Assembly: GCF_030131845.1 (NCBI RefSeq)
Contig: NZ_JASKYM010000008.1
Location: 1-64,000, forward strand
Length of the DNA: 64,000 bases
Reading direction: 5' to 3'
Source: Romboutsia sedimentorum
GTDB lineage: Bacteria > Bacillota > Clostridia > Peptostreptococcales > Peptostreptococcaceae
A model generated the notes under the pieces. It searched no databases. It was given only the letters and a program-made list of their open reading frames with translations, and was not told where the DNA came from. Below are positions 1 through 8,777 of this stretch, in pieces (positions within the stretch are counted from its first letter, which is position 1; each line of letters opens with the position of its first letter). The position numbers were made by a program, and so were the translations under genes.

Positions 1-14
1 AAACTCTTAAATAA
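1..14 (-). rRNA. 16S ribosomal RNA, extreme 5' end (partial)
   Basis: Read on the minus strand, the last bases before the window edge are TTTAAGAGTTT, which match the start of bacterial 16S rRNA and the first seven bases of the universal 27F primer site (AGAGTTT, normally followed by GATC). Only about a dozen bases of the mature RNA lie in the window. The upstream boxA-like element and a strong promoter in the right order support the call. The mature 5' end is placed by analogy with other 16S genes, so it is approximate. Confidence 0.75.
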
Positions 15-182
15 AAGTTTATCTAGGGCTCAGATACTGTTATATATCTGGCTTTATGTTTCGTTTGTTTCAAATTCTATAAATTAACCTACTGTTTAAT
101 TTTCAAAGTTCTTATTTAGCTAAATCATTTTAAAAAATGATTTTTGCTGTTATTGTTTGCCCTTTTCTTAAGGACAAGTATA
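15..182 (-). promoter_or_regulatory. rRNA operon leader with boxA-like antitermination element
   Basis: This transcribed leader lies between the rRNA promoter and the 16S start. On the minus strand it contains AAGAACTTTGAAAATT (about 98-113), which resembles the Firmicute rRNA boxA/spacer element where Nus factors load. No ORF is visible. The assignment rests on position and motif only. Confidence 0.6.
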
Positions 183-211
183 ACTATACCATCTCATTTA
201 TATATCGTCAA
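183..211 (-). promoter_or_regulatory. rRNA operon promoter (sigma-A type)
   Basis: Minus strand: -35 TTGACG (206-211), 17-bp spacer, -10 TATAGT (183-188). Long A tracts directly upstream (212-240) look like an UP element, as expected for rRNA promoters. Confidence 0.8.
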
Positions 212-235
212 TACTTTTTTTAATTTTTTTTAATT

Positions 236-421
236 TTATTTTGCTATTTTTGTTTCATACGTATATTCATTAGTTGCAACCCTAGTTTTTACAACATTTT
301 TGCTTTTTATACGTTCTGCACCATTCAATATTTTAATTACATCTTTACAAAAATAAACCATAACATCCATAACTAATAAACTAATACATATTAAACATAT
401 CCAATTAATAATTTGAGACAT
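236..421 (-). CDS. small single-pass membrane protein, unknown function
   Basis: A 61-residue hypothetical protein. The ATG at 421 is chosen because GGAGG (430-434) lies 8 nt upstream; a TTG further upstream would place the ribosome site inside the coding region. Residues about 4-28 form one hydrophobic segment containing ICLICISLLVMDVMVYF, followed by a basic then polar tail ending TYETKIAK. No family is recognised. It sits between the lysS terminator and the rRNA promoter, and its stop codon falls in the A-rich UP region of that promoter with no terminator between, so its transcripts probably run into the rRNA operon. The good ribosome site makes it likely to be translated. Confidence 0.55.
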   Translation of the reverse strand: MSQIINWICLICISLLVMDVMVYFCKDVIKILNGAERIKSKNVVKTRVATNEYTYETKIAK

Positions 422-649
422 ATATTTTACCTCCAACTTTTATTTTATATAAACTTCTCTAGTTTAATGACACTTACCTTTATAAAAATTCCTCTATATA
501 ACTCCATATTACAATGGTTTGATTCGTTTTATTTCATCAAAAACTTTTAATCACCACTATTTCTTAATAATTTTTATTGTTTACTGTTAAAATTTAAATT
601 TTTATCTAAATATTATTTTGAAAATAATTACGTATAAACTACAAATATA

Positions 650-694
650 AAAAAAGCTTATGTACTAAATTAACTTTAGAACATAAGCTTTTTT
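650..694 (-). terminator. lysS terminator
   Basis: Perfect 14-bp stem, AAAAAAGCTTATGT paired with ACATAAGCTTTTTT, 17-nt loop, ending in a T run on the minus strand 11 nt after the lysS stop. Confidence 0.85.
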
Positions 695-704
695 ATAAAA
701 TATA

Positions 705-2228
705 TTATTCTTCTATTTTACTTGAAGAATTTTCTATCGGTTTCATAGTTGGGAATAATATAATATCTCTTATAGATGGAGAATTAGTTAATAACATCAT
801 AACTCTATCTATACCTATTCCAAGACCACCTGTAGGAGGTAATCCTATTTCTAAAGCATTTATGAAGTCTTCATCCATATCACAAGCTTCATCGTCACCT
901 AATTCTCTTTTTCTTAATTGATCCATAAATCTTCCTTTTTGGTCGATTGGGTCATTAAGTTCAGAGAAAGCATTAGCTAACTCCCACTTGTTTGCGAAAG
1001 CTTCAAATCTATCAGTTCTTCTTGGGTCTTCTACATTTCTCTTAGCTAATGGAGATACCTCAACTGGATGATGAGTTATAAATGTAGGTTGGATAAGTTT
1101 ATCTTCTCCAAACTCTTCAAATAATGAGTTTATAACTTCTCCTCTTCTCATTCCAGGAGTTATTTCTATTCCTTTTTCTTTAGCTACTGCTAAAGCTTCT
1201 TCGTCTGTGTTTATAGTTGAGAAATCTACTCCAGTATATTCCTTAACGCAATCTTCCATAGTCATTCTTCTCCACGGAGGAGTGAAATCTATTTCAGTTC
1301 CTTGGTAATTTACTTTCATGCTTCCTGTAGCAGCTTCAGCCATATGAGCTATAACATTCTCTGTTATTTCCATCATATCTGTGTAATCTGCATAAGCTTG
1401 GTATAATTCTATGGCAGTATATTCTGGATTATGCTTTATAGACATTCCTTCATTTCTAAACATTCTACCCATTTCATATACTTTATCAAATCCACCAACT
1501 ATAAGTCTTTTTAAATATAGCTCATTAGCTATTCTTAAGTACATTGGTATATCTAATGTATTATGGTGAGTTATGAATGGTTTAGCATTAGCTCCACCAA
1601 CTGAAGTATTTAATATAGGAGTTTCAACTTCTAAGAATCCTCTTGTATCTAAGTATGATCTTAAAGCTTTTAATGCTTTTGTTCTTGTTAAGAAAGCATT
1701 TTTAACCTCTGGGTTAACTATTAAGTCAACATATCTTTGTCTATATCTTAAATCTTGATCTTTTAATCCATGGTATTTTTCTGGTAATATTTGAAGAGAT
1801 TTAGATAATAGTAAAACTTCATTAGCTTTTATAGATATCTCTTCTTTCTTAGTTTTAAATACTTCACCTTCAATACCTAATATATCACCTATATCATATG
1901 TAGAGAATATTGAATACTCTTCTTCACCTATTCTATCTAATCTAACGTAACATTGTATTTTTCCTTCTTGATCTTGTATATCTATGAATCCAGCTTTACC
2001 TTGAATTCTTTTACTCATTATACGACCAGCTATCTTAACTGTTTTACCTTCGAAGTTTTCAAAATTGTCTTTTACTTCCATAGAATTACTAGTTCTATCA
2101 TATCTACTAACATGGAAAGGATCTCTTCCCATTTCTTGTAGTTTAGTTAACTTATCTCTTCTTACTTGAAGAACCTCACTAAGGTCTTCTTGTGATTGAT
2201 TATTAACATTTGATTGATCGTTATTCAT
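705..2228 (-). CDS. lysS: lysyl-tRNA synthetase, class II
   Basis: Charges tRNA-Lys in the cytoplasm. The 507-residue length is normal for the bacterial class II enzyme. The N-terminal OB-fold anticodon-binding domain spans about residues 60-145 ([11 protein letters not shown]...FIDIQD). Class II catalytic motifs follow: motif 1 around [10 protein letters not shown], motif 2 [15 protein letters not shown], and motif 3 near the C terminus ([13 protein letters not shown]). The ribosome site GGGAGGGG is just upstream of the ATG. It lies 15 bp after greA and is the last gene of the dusB-greA-lysS run, ahead of the rRNA operon, an order also known in other Firmicutes (lysS next to an rRNA operon). 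No T-box leader is seen. Confidence 0.97.
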   Translation of the reverse strand: MNNDQSNVNNQSQEDLSEVLQVRRDKLTKLQEMGRDPFHVSRYDRTSNSMEVKDNFENFEGKTVKIAGRIMSKRIQGKAGFIDIQDQEGKIQCYVRLDRIGEEEYSIFSTYDIGDILGIEGEVFKTKKEEISIKANEVLLLSKSLQILPEKYHGLKDQDLRYRQRYVDLIVNPEVKNAFLTRTKALKALRSYLDTRGFLEVETPILNTSVGGANAKPFITHHNTLDIPMYLRIANELYLKRLIVGGFDKVYEMGRMFRNEGMSIKHNPEYTAIELYQAYADYTDMMEITENVIAHMAEAATGSMKVNYQGTEIDFTPPWRRMTMEDCVKEYTGVDFSTINTDEEALAVAKEKGIEITPGMRRGEVINSLFEEFGEDKLIQPTFITHHPVEVSPLAKRNVEDPRRTDRFEAFANKWELANAFSELNDPIDQKGRFMDQLRKRELGDDEACDMDEDFINALEIGLPPTGGLGIGIDRVMMLLTNSPSIRDIILFPTMKPIENSSSKIEE

Positions 2229-2243
2229 TTTTTCCCCTCCCGA

Positions 2244-2723
2244 TTATCTTCTTATTTCTAATATTTTAAACTTTACAACACCATCTGGAACGTGAACATC
2301 TACAACTTGTCCTACTATTTTATCTAAAAGAGCTCTCCCTACAGGAGATTCATTTGATATTCTTCCTTCATATGGATCTGCTTCTGCTGAACCTACTATT
2401 GTATATTCAACCTCTTCATCAAATTCCATATCATTTACTTTAACTATAGATCCTATAGTAACAACATTAATGTCTATTTTACTTTCATCTATGATAACTG
2501 CATTTCTTATCATATTTTCTAATTTTAATATTCTTTCTTCCATTTGAGCTTGCTCATTTTTAGCTTCATCATATTCAGCATTTTCTGATATATCTCCAAA
2601 AGATATAGCAACTTTTATTCTATCCGCAACTTCTCTTCTTCTTACAGTTTTTAGAAGCTCTACCTCATCTTCTAACTTTTGATACCCTTCTTGAGTTAAC
2701 AGTATTTCTTTTTTATCTTCCAT
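2244..2723 (-). CDS. greA: transcription elongation factor GreA
   Basis: Stimulates RNA polymerase to cleave its nascent transcript after backtracking. At 159 residues it has the usual size. Residues 1-75 form the N-terminal antiparallel coiled coil, with the acidic tip in the segment [17 protein letters not shown] (family signature). Residues about 80-159 are the FKBP-like C-terminal domain ([21 protein letters not shown]). It directly precedes lysS with a 15-bp gap, consistent with co-transcription. A short inverted repeat lies upstream at 2752-2767. Confidence 0.96.
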   Translation of the reverse strand: MEDKKEILLTQEGYQKLEDEVELLKTVRRREVADRIKVAISFGDISENAEYDEAKNEQAQMEERILKLENMIRNAVIIDESKIDINVVTIGSIVKVNDMEFDEEVEYTIVGSAEADPYEGRISNESPVGRALLDKIVGQVVDVHVPDGVVKFKILEIRR

Positions 2724-2751
2724 AACCCCTACAACTCCTTCTTTTATATAT

Positions 2752-2767
2752 TTGAGATTGATCTCAA
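2752..2767. promoter_or_regulatory. inverted repeat upstream of greA
   Basis: TTGAGAT-TG-ATCTCAA, two perfect 7-bp arms, 28 bp before the greA ATG. It could be an operator or a small RNA hairpin; no regulator is suggested by the sequence. Confidence 0.4.
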
Positions 2768-2823
2768 TTTTATTTTAATTTATACTATATTTGTTTTATT
2801 ATGCGCTATATTATAAGTCACTC

Positions 2824-3801
2824 TTATTCTAATGTCAAGCAATCGTCCATATATCCATTAAGCTTAGATACTACTTCTTCATAAGTTTCTATCTTATTGA
2901 TTTCATCTCTTACTCTTGCTGAATTTCTAAGTCCTTTTAAATACCACGCAATATGTTTTCTCATTTCTCTTACTGCTACATATTCTCCATGTTCATCAAC
3001 TGCCATACCTAAATGCTTAATAGCTGTATTAATTTTTTCCTCCAGTGTTGGCTCTGGTAAAATTTCTCCAGTTTGCATATAATGGTTTATTCTTTTAAAT
3101 ATCCATGGATTACCTTGTGAGCCTCTACCTATCATTATAGCATCACAGTTAGTTTTGTCTAACATATTTATTGAATCTTCAACAGTAAATATATCGCCAT
3201 TGCCTATAACAGGTATACTTATACTTTTCTTTATTTGTGATATTATATCCCAATCAGCCTTACCTGAATAGTATTGCTCTCTTGTTCTACCATGTATAGC
3301 CAATGCGCTTATGCCTGAAGCTTCTGCTATTTTAGCAATCTCCACAGCATTTATATGCTCACCATCCCAACCTTTTCTTATTTTTAAAGTTACTGGTTTC
3401 TTAGAATTTTTAACTACAGCTTTTAAAACTTCCTCTGCCAATTTAGGATTTCTCATAAGAGCTGATCCATCTCCATTTTTTATAACTTTAGGAGCAGGGC
3501 ATCCCATATTTATATCCAATATTTCATTAGGATAATCGTTCATTATTTCTGCAGCTCGTCCCATAAATTCAGGTTCTGAACCAAATATTTGTACAGCTAC
3601 AGGTTGTTCAGCTTCTTCTATTTTTAACATTTTTTTAGTATTTTCATCATCGTAACATAATGCTTTAGCATTTATCATTTCTGTATAAAGCAGCCCACAA
3701 TTTTGTTCTTTACATATTAATCTAAACGGAAGATCTGTAACACCTGCCATAGGTGATAAAAAAACTTTGTTTTTTAATTCTACATTACCGATTTTTATCA
3801 T
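2824..3801 (-). CDS. dusB: tRNA-dihydrouridine synthase, DusB type
   Basis: FMN enzyme reducing uridines in the D-loop of tRNA. 325 residues. The TIM-barrel starts with KNKVFLSPMAGVTDLPFR; the catalytic cysteine is in the conserved NMGCPAPKV segment at about residue 100; FMN-binding segments are visible (KIRKGW, IHGRTREQYYSG, VIGNGDI, IMIGRGSQGNPWIF). It lies upstream of greA with a 100-bp gap, so greA may have its own promoter. The neighbourhood coaX-dusB-lysS is conserved in Firmicutes. Confidence 0.95.
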   Translation of the reverse strand: MIKIGNVELKNKVFLSPMAGVTDLPFRLICKEQNCGLLYTEMINAKALCYDDENTKKMLKIEEAEQPVAVQIFGSEPEFMGRAAEIMNDYPNEILDINMGCPAPKVIKNGDGSALMRNPKLAEEVLKAVVKNSKKPVTLKIRKGWDGEHINAVEIAKIAEASGISALAIHGRTREQYYSGKADWDIISQIKKSISIPVIGNGDIFTVEDSINMLDKTNCDAIMIGRGSQGNPWIFKRINHYMQTGEILPEPTLEEKINTAIKHLGMAVDEHGEYVAVREMRKHIAWYLKGLRNSARVRDEINKIETYEEVVSKLNGYMDDCLTLE

Positions 3802-3860
3802 TTTTGTCCTCCTCTAAATTGCAATTTTTATCATTATAATATAAGTTTGCCTACTATCAT

Positions 3861-3894
3861 AAAAAAGGAACTGGGTATATAACCCAATTCCCTT
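3861..3894 (-). terminator. coaX operon terminator
   Basis: On the minus strand GGGAATTGGGT pairs with ACCCAGTTCCT (two wobbles), followed by a T run; it begins 5 nt after the coaX stop. Confidence 0.8.
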
Positions 3895-3898
3895 GTTG

Positions 3899-4669
3899 CT
3901 ATTCTTTATTTTTATCATGTATCGTCTTTAATCCCTCAAGAGTTAAAAATCTATCTACATTATCTATACTATCTGTCTCTGATGCTATAAGAGTAGACAA
4001 TCCACCTGTCGCTATCACTTTAATGTCATCATAGTTTAATTCTTGCTTCATCATTTCTATTATCTTGTCAACTAGTCCTACATATCCATATATTATCCCA
4101 GCTTGCATTGCTGAAACAGTATTTTTACATACAGTCGACCCAGATTTTGCTAATTCAACTCTAGGAAGCTTTGATGCTCTTTGGAATAAAGCTTCACTTG
4201 ATATCTTTATACCAGGAGCTATCGTTCCTCCTAAGTACTCACCCTTATCAGATATAGCACAGAATGTAGTAGCTGTTCCAAAATCTACTATTATTAACGG
4301 ATATCCATATTTTTCAATTCCTGCAACTGCATTTACTATTCTATCAGCTCCAACTTGCTTAGGATTATCATATTTTATATTTAATCCTGTTTTAATTCCT
4401 GGGCCTACAATCTTAGGTTGCTTATTGCAATATCTTATGCAGAAATTCTCTAATGCATGCATAACATCAGGAACTACAGATGATATTATAACATCATCTA
4501 TGTATTTCATATCTATATTTTCATATTGAAACAAACTATTTATAAGCATTCCATACTCATCTGATGTCTTATCTTTATCAGTATTAATTCTCCAATATTT
4601 TATTAATTCCTTATTTTTATATATACCTAAAACCATATTGGTATTTCCAACGTCAAATACTAGAAGCAT
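3899..4669 (-). CDS. coaX: type III pantothenate kinase
   Basis: Phosphorylates pantothenate, the first step of coenzyme A synthesis. It belongs to the ASKHA fold and is not feedback-inhibited by CoA (family knowledge). The 256-residue protein starts with the P-loop-like [17 protein letters not shown] (catalytic Asp6). Pantothenate-binding GADRIVN is near residue 105, the second phosphate motif VDFGTATTF near 125, and GGTIAPGI follows. It is 17 bp downstream of an ECF S component, which fits a pantothenate uptake-and-trap unit. A terminator follows immediately. Confidence 0.95.
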   Translation of the reverse strand: MLLVFDVGNTNMVLGIYKNKELIKYWRINTDKDKTSDEYGMLINSLFQYENIDMKYIDDVIISSVVPDVMHALENFCIRYCNKQPKIVGPGIKTGLNIKYDNPKQVGADRIVNAVAGIEKYGYPLIIVDFGTATTFCAISDKGEYLGGTIAPGIKISSEALFQRASKLPRVELAKSGSTVCKNTVSAMQAGIIYGYVGLVDKIIEMMKQELNYDDIKVIATGGLSTLIASETDSIDNVDRFLTLEGLKTIHDKNKE

Positions 4670-4686
4670 ATATTTTAACCTTCTTT

Positions 4687-5283
4687 CTATTTTTTCCTTT
4701 TATTAAGTATAACTGCAACAGCTGATACTACAAACCCTCCAATAATAGCTTCAGGTATTCCATTTGTAGCTGCTATCGTAAATATAAGTGTTTTAGCAGT
4801 AGAAGCACTTTCTCCTAAAGCCTGAGCATATCTTTCTGCATATAGAATGTATACCATTCCTAAAACACCTATTGTATTGATTAAAGAACCTACCATCCCA
4901 GTTATCCAACCAGATACTAATACATTCTTAGTTAACTTCATAACTAAATTATATACATAGTAAGCTATCAACCCTATTAATACCCTTGGTAGTATAGATA
5001 CAATCGGATTTATAAGCACAAATGAAGTTATTGTCGGCATAGTTATAGCTCTAAGCAAACTCGTAGCTCCAAATATTAATCCTATTGTCATTCCTACTAC
5101 AGGACCTTCAATTATCGCGCCTATAATAACTGGTATATGCATTATAGTTGCGTTAGTTGGGCCAATCGGAATAAATCCTAATGGCGTCATAGATAACATA
5201 ATAGATATTGCTGATAGCACTCCTATTATAGTCATTTTTCTTACATTTAACTTTTTCGTTGCTGTTGACTGTACATTTATCAT
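4687..5283 (-). CDS. panT: ECF transporter S component, probably pantothenate-specific
   Basis: Substrate-binding membrane subunit of an energy-coupling-factor importer. It has 198 residues and about six hydrophobic segments. The N terminus carries the S-component signature that contacts the shared EcfT subunit ([20 protein letters not shown]), followed by [19 protein letters not shown]. The C terminus is [16 protein letters not shown]. EcfA and EcfT are not in this window, as expected for group II S components. Specificity for pantothenate is inferred from coaX next door and general similarity. The ribosome site GGAGG is 9 nt before the ATG. The gene has its own promoter and a roughly 120-nt leader. 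Confidence 0.8.
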   Translation of the reverse strand: MINVQSTATKKLNVRKMTIIGVLSAISIMLSMTPLGFIPIGPTNATIMHIPVIIGAIIEGPVVGMTIGLIFGATSLLRAITMPTITSFVLINPIVSILPRVLIGLIAYYVYNLVMKLTKNVLVSGWITGMVGSLINTIGVLGMVYILYAERYAQALGESASTAKTLIFTIAATNGIPEAIIGGFVVSAVAVILNKRKK

Positions 5284-5300
5284 AATCTCATACCTCCGTT

Positions 5301-5400
5301 CCAGCTCATAAAAGATGCCGGACTTTTAATTTTTAATTTTGACTTTCGTCTTTTTAGCTATTGTTAAGTCAAGCTCTAAAATATATTAGATACCAGCTAT
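5301..5400 (-). promoter_or_regulatory. structured leader of panT, possible switch element
   Basis: The mRNA leader holds a 7-bp hairpin (5339-5345 with 5366-5372). The segment CCGGC (5317-5321) can pair either with GCTGG at the 5' end (5393-5397) or with an identical GCTGG just before the ribosome site (5301-5305). The two pairings are mutually exclusive. It does not match any riboswitch consensus I know. Confidence 0.35.
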
Positions 5401-5409
5401 AACAAAATA

Positions 5410-5438
5410 ATTTTATCAATAGCAAATGACATTGTCAA
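5410..5438 (-). promoter_or_regulatory. panT-coaX promoter
   Basis: Minus strand: -35 TTGACA (5433-5438), 17-bp spacer, -10 TAAAAT (5410-5415), directly after the birA stop. It predicts a start near 5403 and a leader of about 120 nt. Confidence 0.75.
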
Positions 5439-5455
5439 TAATTCTTATTAATAGA

Positions 5456-6433
5456 TTATATGTATCCTTTAATTCCACGTATAGAAACTTCTCCTGACAT
5501 TATCTCTTTTATGATTTTATCTTTAGTCTGTACGACTAAGTTTCCATCTTCATTTATATCTAAACATCTTACTAATTCTTTACTATCACCTTTTAATGTA
5601 TATATATCTTTGCCTATTATAGCAGAATATTTTCTACATATATTTAAAGTTTTTTCTTTACAATTATTATTAATGTAATCCATATACAACTCTTCAAATT
5701 CCATAAAAATATTTCTAACTATATCAACTCTAGACATTTTAAAGTCTTCTTTATATAACGAAGTTGCTATATCAGATATTTCCTGTGAAAACTCCATTGT
5801 TTTTACATTTATCCCAATCCCTAACACAATATGATTTACTCTTTCAATTTCAGCAGACAATTCTGTAAGTATTCCTGATATTTTCTTATTATTTAGTATA
5901 ATATCATTGGGCCATTTTATTAAAGTATTAGCACCCAATTTGTTTAATGCACTTACTATACTTGCTCCAGCTATTAAAGTTATAAATGGTGCTTTATATG
6001 GTATTATATCCGGTTTTAATACAATACTCATCCATATACCTTCATTAATTTTAGAATGCCACTGTCTTCCTAGTCTGCCTTTTCCTTTGGTTTGTTCTTC
6101 ACTGATAATTACAGTTCCTTCTTCTAAACTTGAGGCTATTTCTTTTGCATAATCATTAGTTGAAGCTATTGTATTAAAGTGTATTATTTTATTTCCTATA
6201 AATTTAGTATTCAATTCATGAGAAATATTTTTATAAGTTAATAAATCTCCAGGCTTCTCTATTAACCTGTATCCCTTTTTATTTACAGATTCAATATTGT
6301 ATCCTTCTTCTCTTAATGATTTTATATGTTTCCATATTGCGGCTCTAGACACACCTAATTGTTTCGACAAAATTTCTCCTGAAGTAAATTCATCTTGATT
6401 ATTCAATATAATCTCTATTATTTTATCTCTCAT
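5456..6433 (-). CDS. birA: biotin ligase / biotin operon repressor BirA
   Basis: Attaches biotin to carboxylase carrier proteins and, with its DNA-binding domain, represses biotin genes. The 325 residues comprise an N-terminal winged helix at about 1-60 (SGEILSKQLGVSRAAIWKHIK), the catalytic biotin ligase domain with TKGKGRLGRQWHS near residue 115 (biotinyl-AMP loop) and LIKWPNDI near 170, and a C-terminal SH3-like domain. The presence of the HTH makes it the bifunctional type. No biotin synthesis gene is adjacent, so any biotin operator targets lie elsewhere. The start is supported by GAGGTG 4 nt upstream. Confidence 0.95.
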   Translation of the reverse strand: MRDKIIEIILNNQDEFTSGEILSKQLGVSRAAIWKHIKSLREEGYNIESVNKKGYRLIEKPGDLLTYKNISHELNTKFIGNKIIHFNTIASTNDYAKEIASSLEEGTVIISEEQTKGKGRLGRQWHSKINEGIWMSIVLKPDIIPYKAPFITLIAGASIVSALNKLGANTLIKWPNDIILNNKKISGILTELSAEIERVNHIVLGIGINVKTMEFSQEISDIATSLYKEDFKMSRVDIVRNIFMEFEELYMDYINNNCKEKTLNICRKYSAIIGKDIYTLKGDSKELVRCLDINEDGNLVVQTKDKIIKEIMSGEVSIRGIKGYI

Positions 6434-6757
6434 ATTACACCTCTATCTAATGTAATTTTTACATCTAATAATTAATTATACCTTATGAAATTTATTTTTG
6501 AATGCTTATATAAAAATTCTATCCTATTGCTGCTTATGTTAATAATATTTTTTTATATTTAATTTTATATACAAAATCGATTTTAAGCAATAATAAACCC
6601 TTCCAAATTCAATATTATAATAATATTCAACTTGTTTGCAAAAAACACTTCTAATAGCTATATATCAATTCTCACGATATCATTATATTCATTATTTCCA
6701 AATCAATTCTATTATTCCAATAAAAATAGGACCTAAATTTAGGTCCTATTTTGCTAA
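6434..6757. other. 324-bp intergenic region between ftsH and birA
   Basis: Very AT-rich. Apart from the ftsH terminator at its low-coordinate end (6723-6752) and whatever promoter drives birA, nothing definite is seen. A plus-strand reading frame begins here (6636) but runs backward through ftsH and has no ribosome site. Confidence 0.6.
6723..6752 (-). terminator. ftsH terminator
   Basis: A perfect 30-bp palindrome, AAAATAGGACCTAAA and its complement, 5 nt after the ftsH stop. Confidence 0.85.
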
Positions 6758-8746
6758 CTATTTATTTTCATCTGTATCATTTATATCTTTTGTTTCTTCT
6801 ACAGTATTTTCAATACTTTCTTTTTTTGCTAAATCTACATTAGAAATACTTTCTTCAGTTAATTCTTCTTTTTTATCTAATGTTATAGCTGATGTTTCTT
6901 CTTTTATTTCTGGTAATTCTAGTGATAATTCTTTATTAAATGCACTCATAAATTTAGCTGCATCTAGAGTTTCATGAACTAATAAAGCTTGGGCTACATA
7001 CTCTAATCTGTCCATATTCTCTTCTAATAATTTTTTTGTTGCTTTGTATGAATTATCAACAATCTTTCTTATTTCGTTATCTATTTGAGCAGCTACTTCT
7101 TCAGAATAATTTTGTTTACTTCCAAAACTATTTCCTAAGAATACTTCTTCATTGCTATCACCAAATGTCATTGGCCCAAGTTTTGTACTCATTCCATATT
7201 TAGTAACCATACCTCTAGCGGTAGAAGTTACTCTCTCTAAGTCATTTGATGCACCAGTAGATATATCATCTAATACTAACTCTTCAGCAACTCTACCTCC
7301 AAGTAGTACAATTATATTTTCTTTCATTTCTTTTTTAGTAGCATAGAATTTATCTTCTACAGGAAGTTGCATAGTGAATCCACCAGCTCTACCTCTTGGA
7401 ACTATTGTAACCTGATGAACAGGGCTTACATGATCTAGTATATGGGCACAAACTGCGTGACCAGCTTCATGATATGCTGTAAGTCTTCTCTCTGGCTCAC
7501 TTATAACTTTAGATTTTTTAGCAACACCTGCTATTACCTTTGTTATAGCTTCTTCTATAGTATCCATATGGATTTTCTTTTCTCTTTTTCTAGCTGTTAA
7601 TATAGCAGCTTCGTTCATTAAGTTTTCTATATCAGCAGGAGTAAATCCAGGAGTTCTTCTTGCTAAAACTTCTATCTTAACATCTTCTGCTAATGGCTTG
7701 TTTTTAGAGTGAACTTCAAATATAGCTTCTCTACCTTTAACATCTGGAGCTCCAACAACAACCTGTCTATCAAATCTACCAGGTCTAAGTAACGCTGGAT
7801 CAAGTATGTCAGGTCTATTTGTAGCAGCCATTATTATTATCCCTTGGTTTACACCAAATCCATCCATTTCAACTAATAATTGATTTAGAGTTTGCTCTCT
7901 CTCATCGTGTCCACCGCCAAGACCAGCGCCTCTTTTTCTACCGACAGCGTCTATTTCATCTATGAATATTATCGCTGGAGCATTTTTTTTAGCTTGTTCG
8001 AATAAATCTCTAACTCTCGAAGCTCCTACCCCAACAAACATCTCAACGAAATCAGAACCACTTATACTAAAGAATGGTACACCTGCTTCTCCTGCAACTG
8101 CTCTTGATAAATAAGTTTTCCCAGTACCAGGAGGACCCACCATAAGTATACCTTTTGGTATTCTAGCTCCTAAATCAATATATTTCTTAGGATTTTTCAA
8201 GAAATCAACGACCTCTTGTAAATCTTCTTTTTCCTCATCAAGCCCTGCTACTTCTTTAAAAGTAACTCTTGTTTTTTCATCATCCTTATGAACTTTAGCT
8301 TTTGATTTACCAAAATTCATAACTTTTCCGCCTCCACCTTGAGACTGGTTCATAAATACAAACCAAATTATTACCATACCAAACATTAATAATAGAGTTG
8401 GTAACATTTCTACAAACCAAGGAGCTGACGGTTTAGGTTCTCCACTTAATGATGTTATTTTGCCTTCTTTAGCCTGTTGTAAGACTTCATCAGCAAGTTT
8501 ATCCCCCATTATCTCTTTTGGTACGTATGATCTAAATTTAACGCCTGTGTCTTTTATAGTACCTTCTACTGCAGTTTCATTTATAAAATACAGTTTAGAT
8601 ACATTTCCGTCTGATAAAGCTCTATATACTTTAGAGAATTCCATCGACTCTATCTTTTCTGTAGGTTTACCTGAAAACTGAACTATACCCACTATTATTA
8701 TGAAAATCAGTAGGTAGAAACCAATATTTTTGAAGAATTTATTCAA
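6758..8746 (-). CDS. ftsH: ATP-dependent zinc metalloprotease FtsH
   Basis: Membrane-anchored AAA+ protease for membrane quality control and turnover of regulators. The chosen start is TTG at 8746: AAAGGAGGG lies 6 nt upstream of it, whereas starting at the ATG at 8764 would put that ribosome site inside the gene. 662 residues. Two membrane segments (about 5-24 and 114-132) flank an extracytoplasmic domain. Walker A GPPGTGKT is near residue 205, Walker B IIFIDEID near 260, the second region of homology [19 protein letters not shown] follows, and the zinc site HEAGH is near 422. The acidic, low-complexity tail is typical. It follows tilS by 31 bp. Confidence 0.97.
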   Translation of the reverse strand: MNKFFKNIGFYLLIFIIIVGIVQFSGKPTEKIESMEFSKVYRALSDGNVSKLYFINETAVEGTIKDTGVKFRSYVPKEIMGDKLADEVLQQAKEGKITSLSGEPKPSAPWFVEMLPTLLLMFGMVIIWFVFMNQSQGGGGKVMNFGKSKAKVHKDDEKTRVTFKEVAGLDEEKEDLQEVVDFLKNPKKYIDLGARIPKGILMVGPPGTGKTYLSRAVAGEAGVPFFSISGSDFVEMFVGVGASRVRDLFEQAKKNAPAIIFIDEIDAVGRKRGAGLGGGHDEREQTLNQLLVEMDGFGVNQGIIIMAATNRPDILDPALLRPGRFDRQVVVGAPDVKGREAIFEVHSKNKPLAEDVKIEVLARRTPGFTPADIENLMNEAAILTARKREKKIHMDTIEEAITKVIAGVAKKSKVISEPERRLTAYHEAGHAVCAHILDHVSPVHQVTIVPRGRAGGFTMQLPVEDKFYATKKEMKENIIVLLGGRVAEELVLDDISTGASNDLERVTSTARGMVTKYGMSTKLGPMTFGDSNEEVFLGNSFGSKQNYSEEVAAQIDNEIRKIVDNSYKATKKLLEENMDRLEYVAQALLVHETLDAAKFMSAFNKELSLELPEIKEETSAITLDKKEELTEESISNVDLAKKESIENTVEETKDINDTDENK

Positions 8747-8777
8747 AAGAAGCCCTCCTTTCATACATTGTTTTATT

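Noticed and set aside
4065-4529. 154-residue plus-strand open frame inside coaX
   Set aside because: Exact antisense of a strongly conserved gene; no ribosome site; arises from codon bias.
6636-6977. 113-residue plus-strand frame at the end of ftsH
   Set aside because: Runs antisense through the ftsH 3' end and its terminator; no ribosome site.
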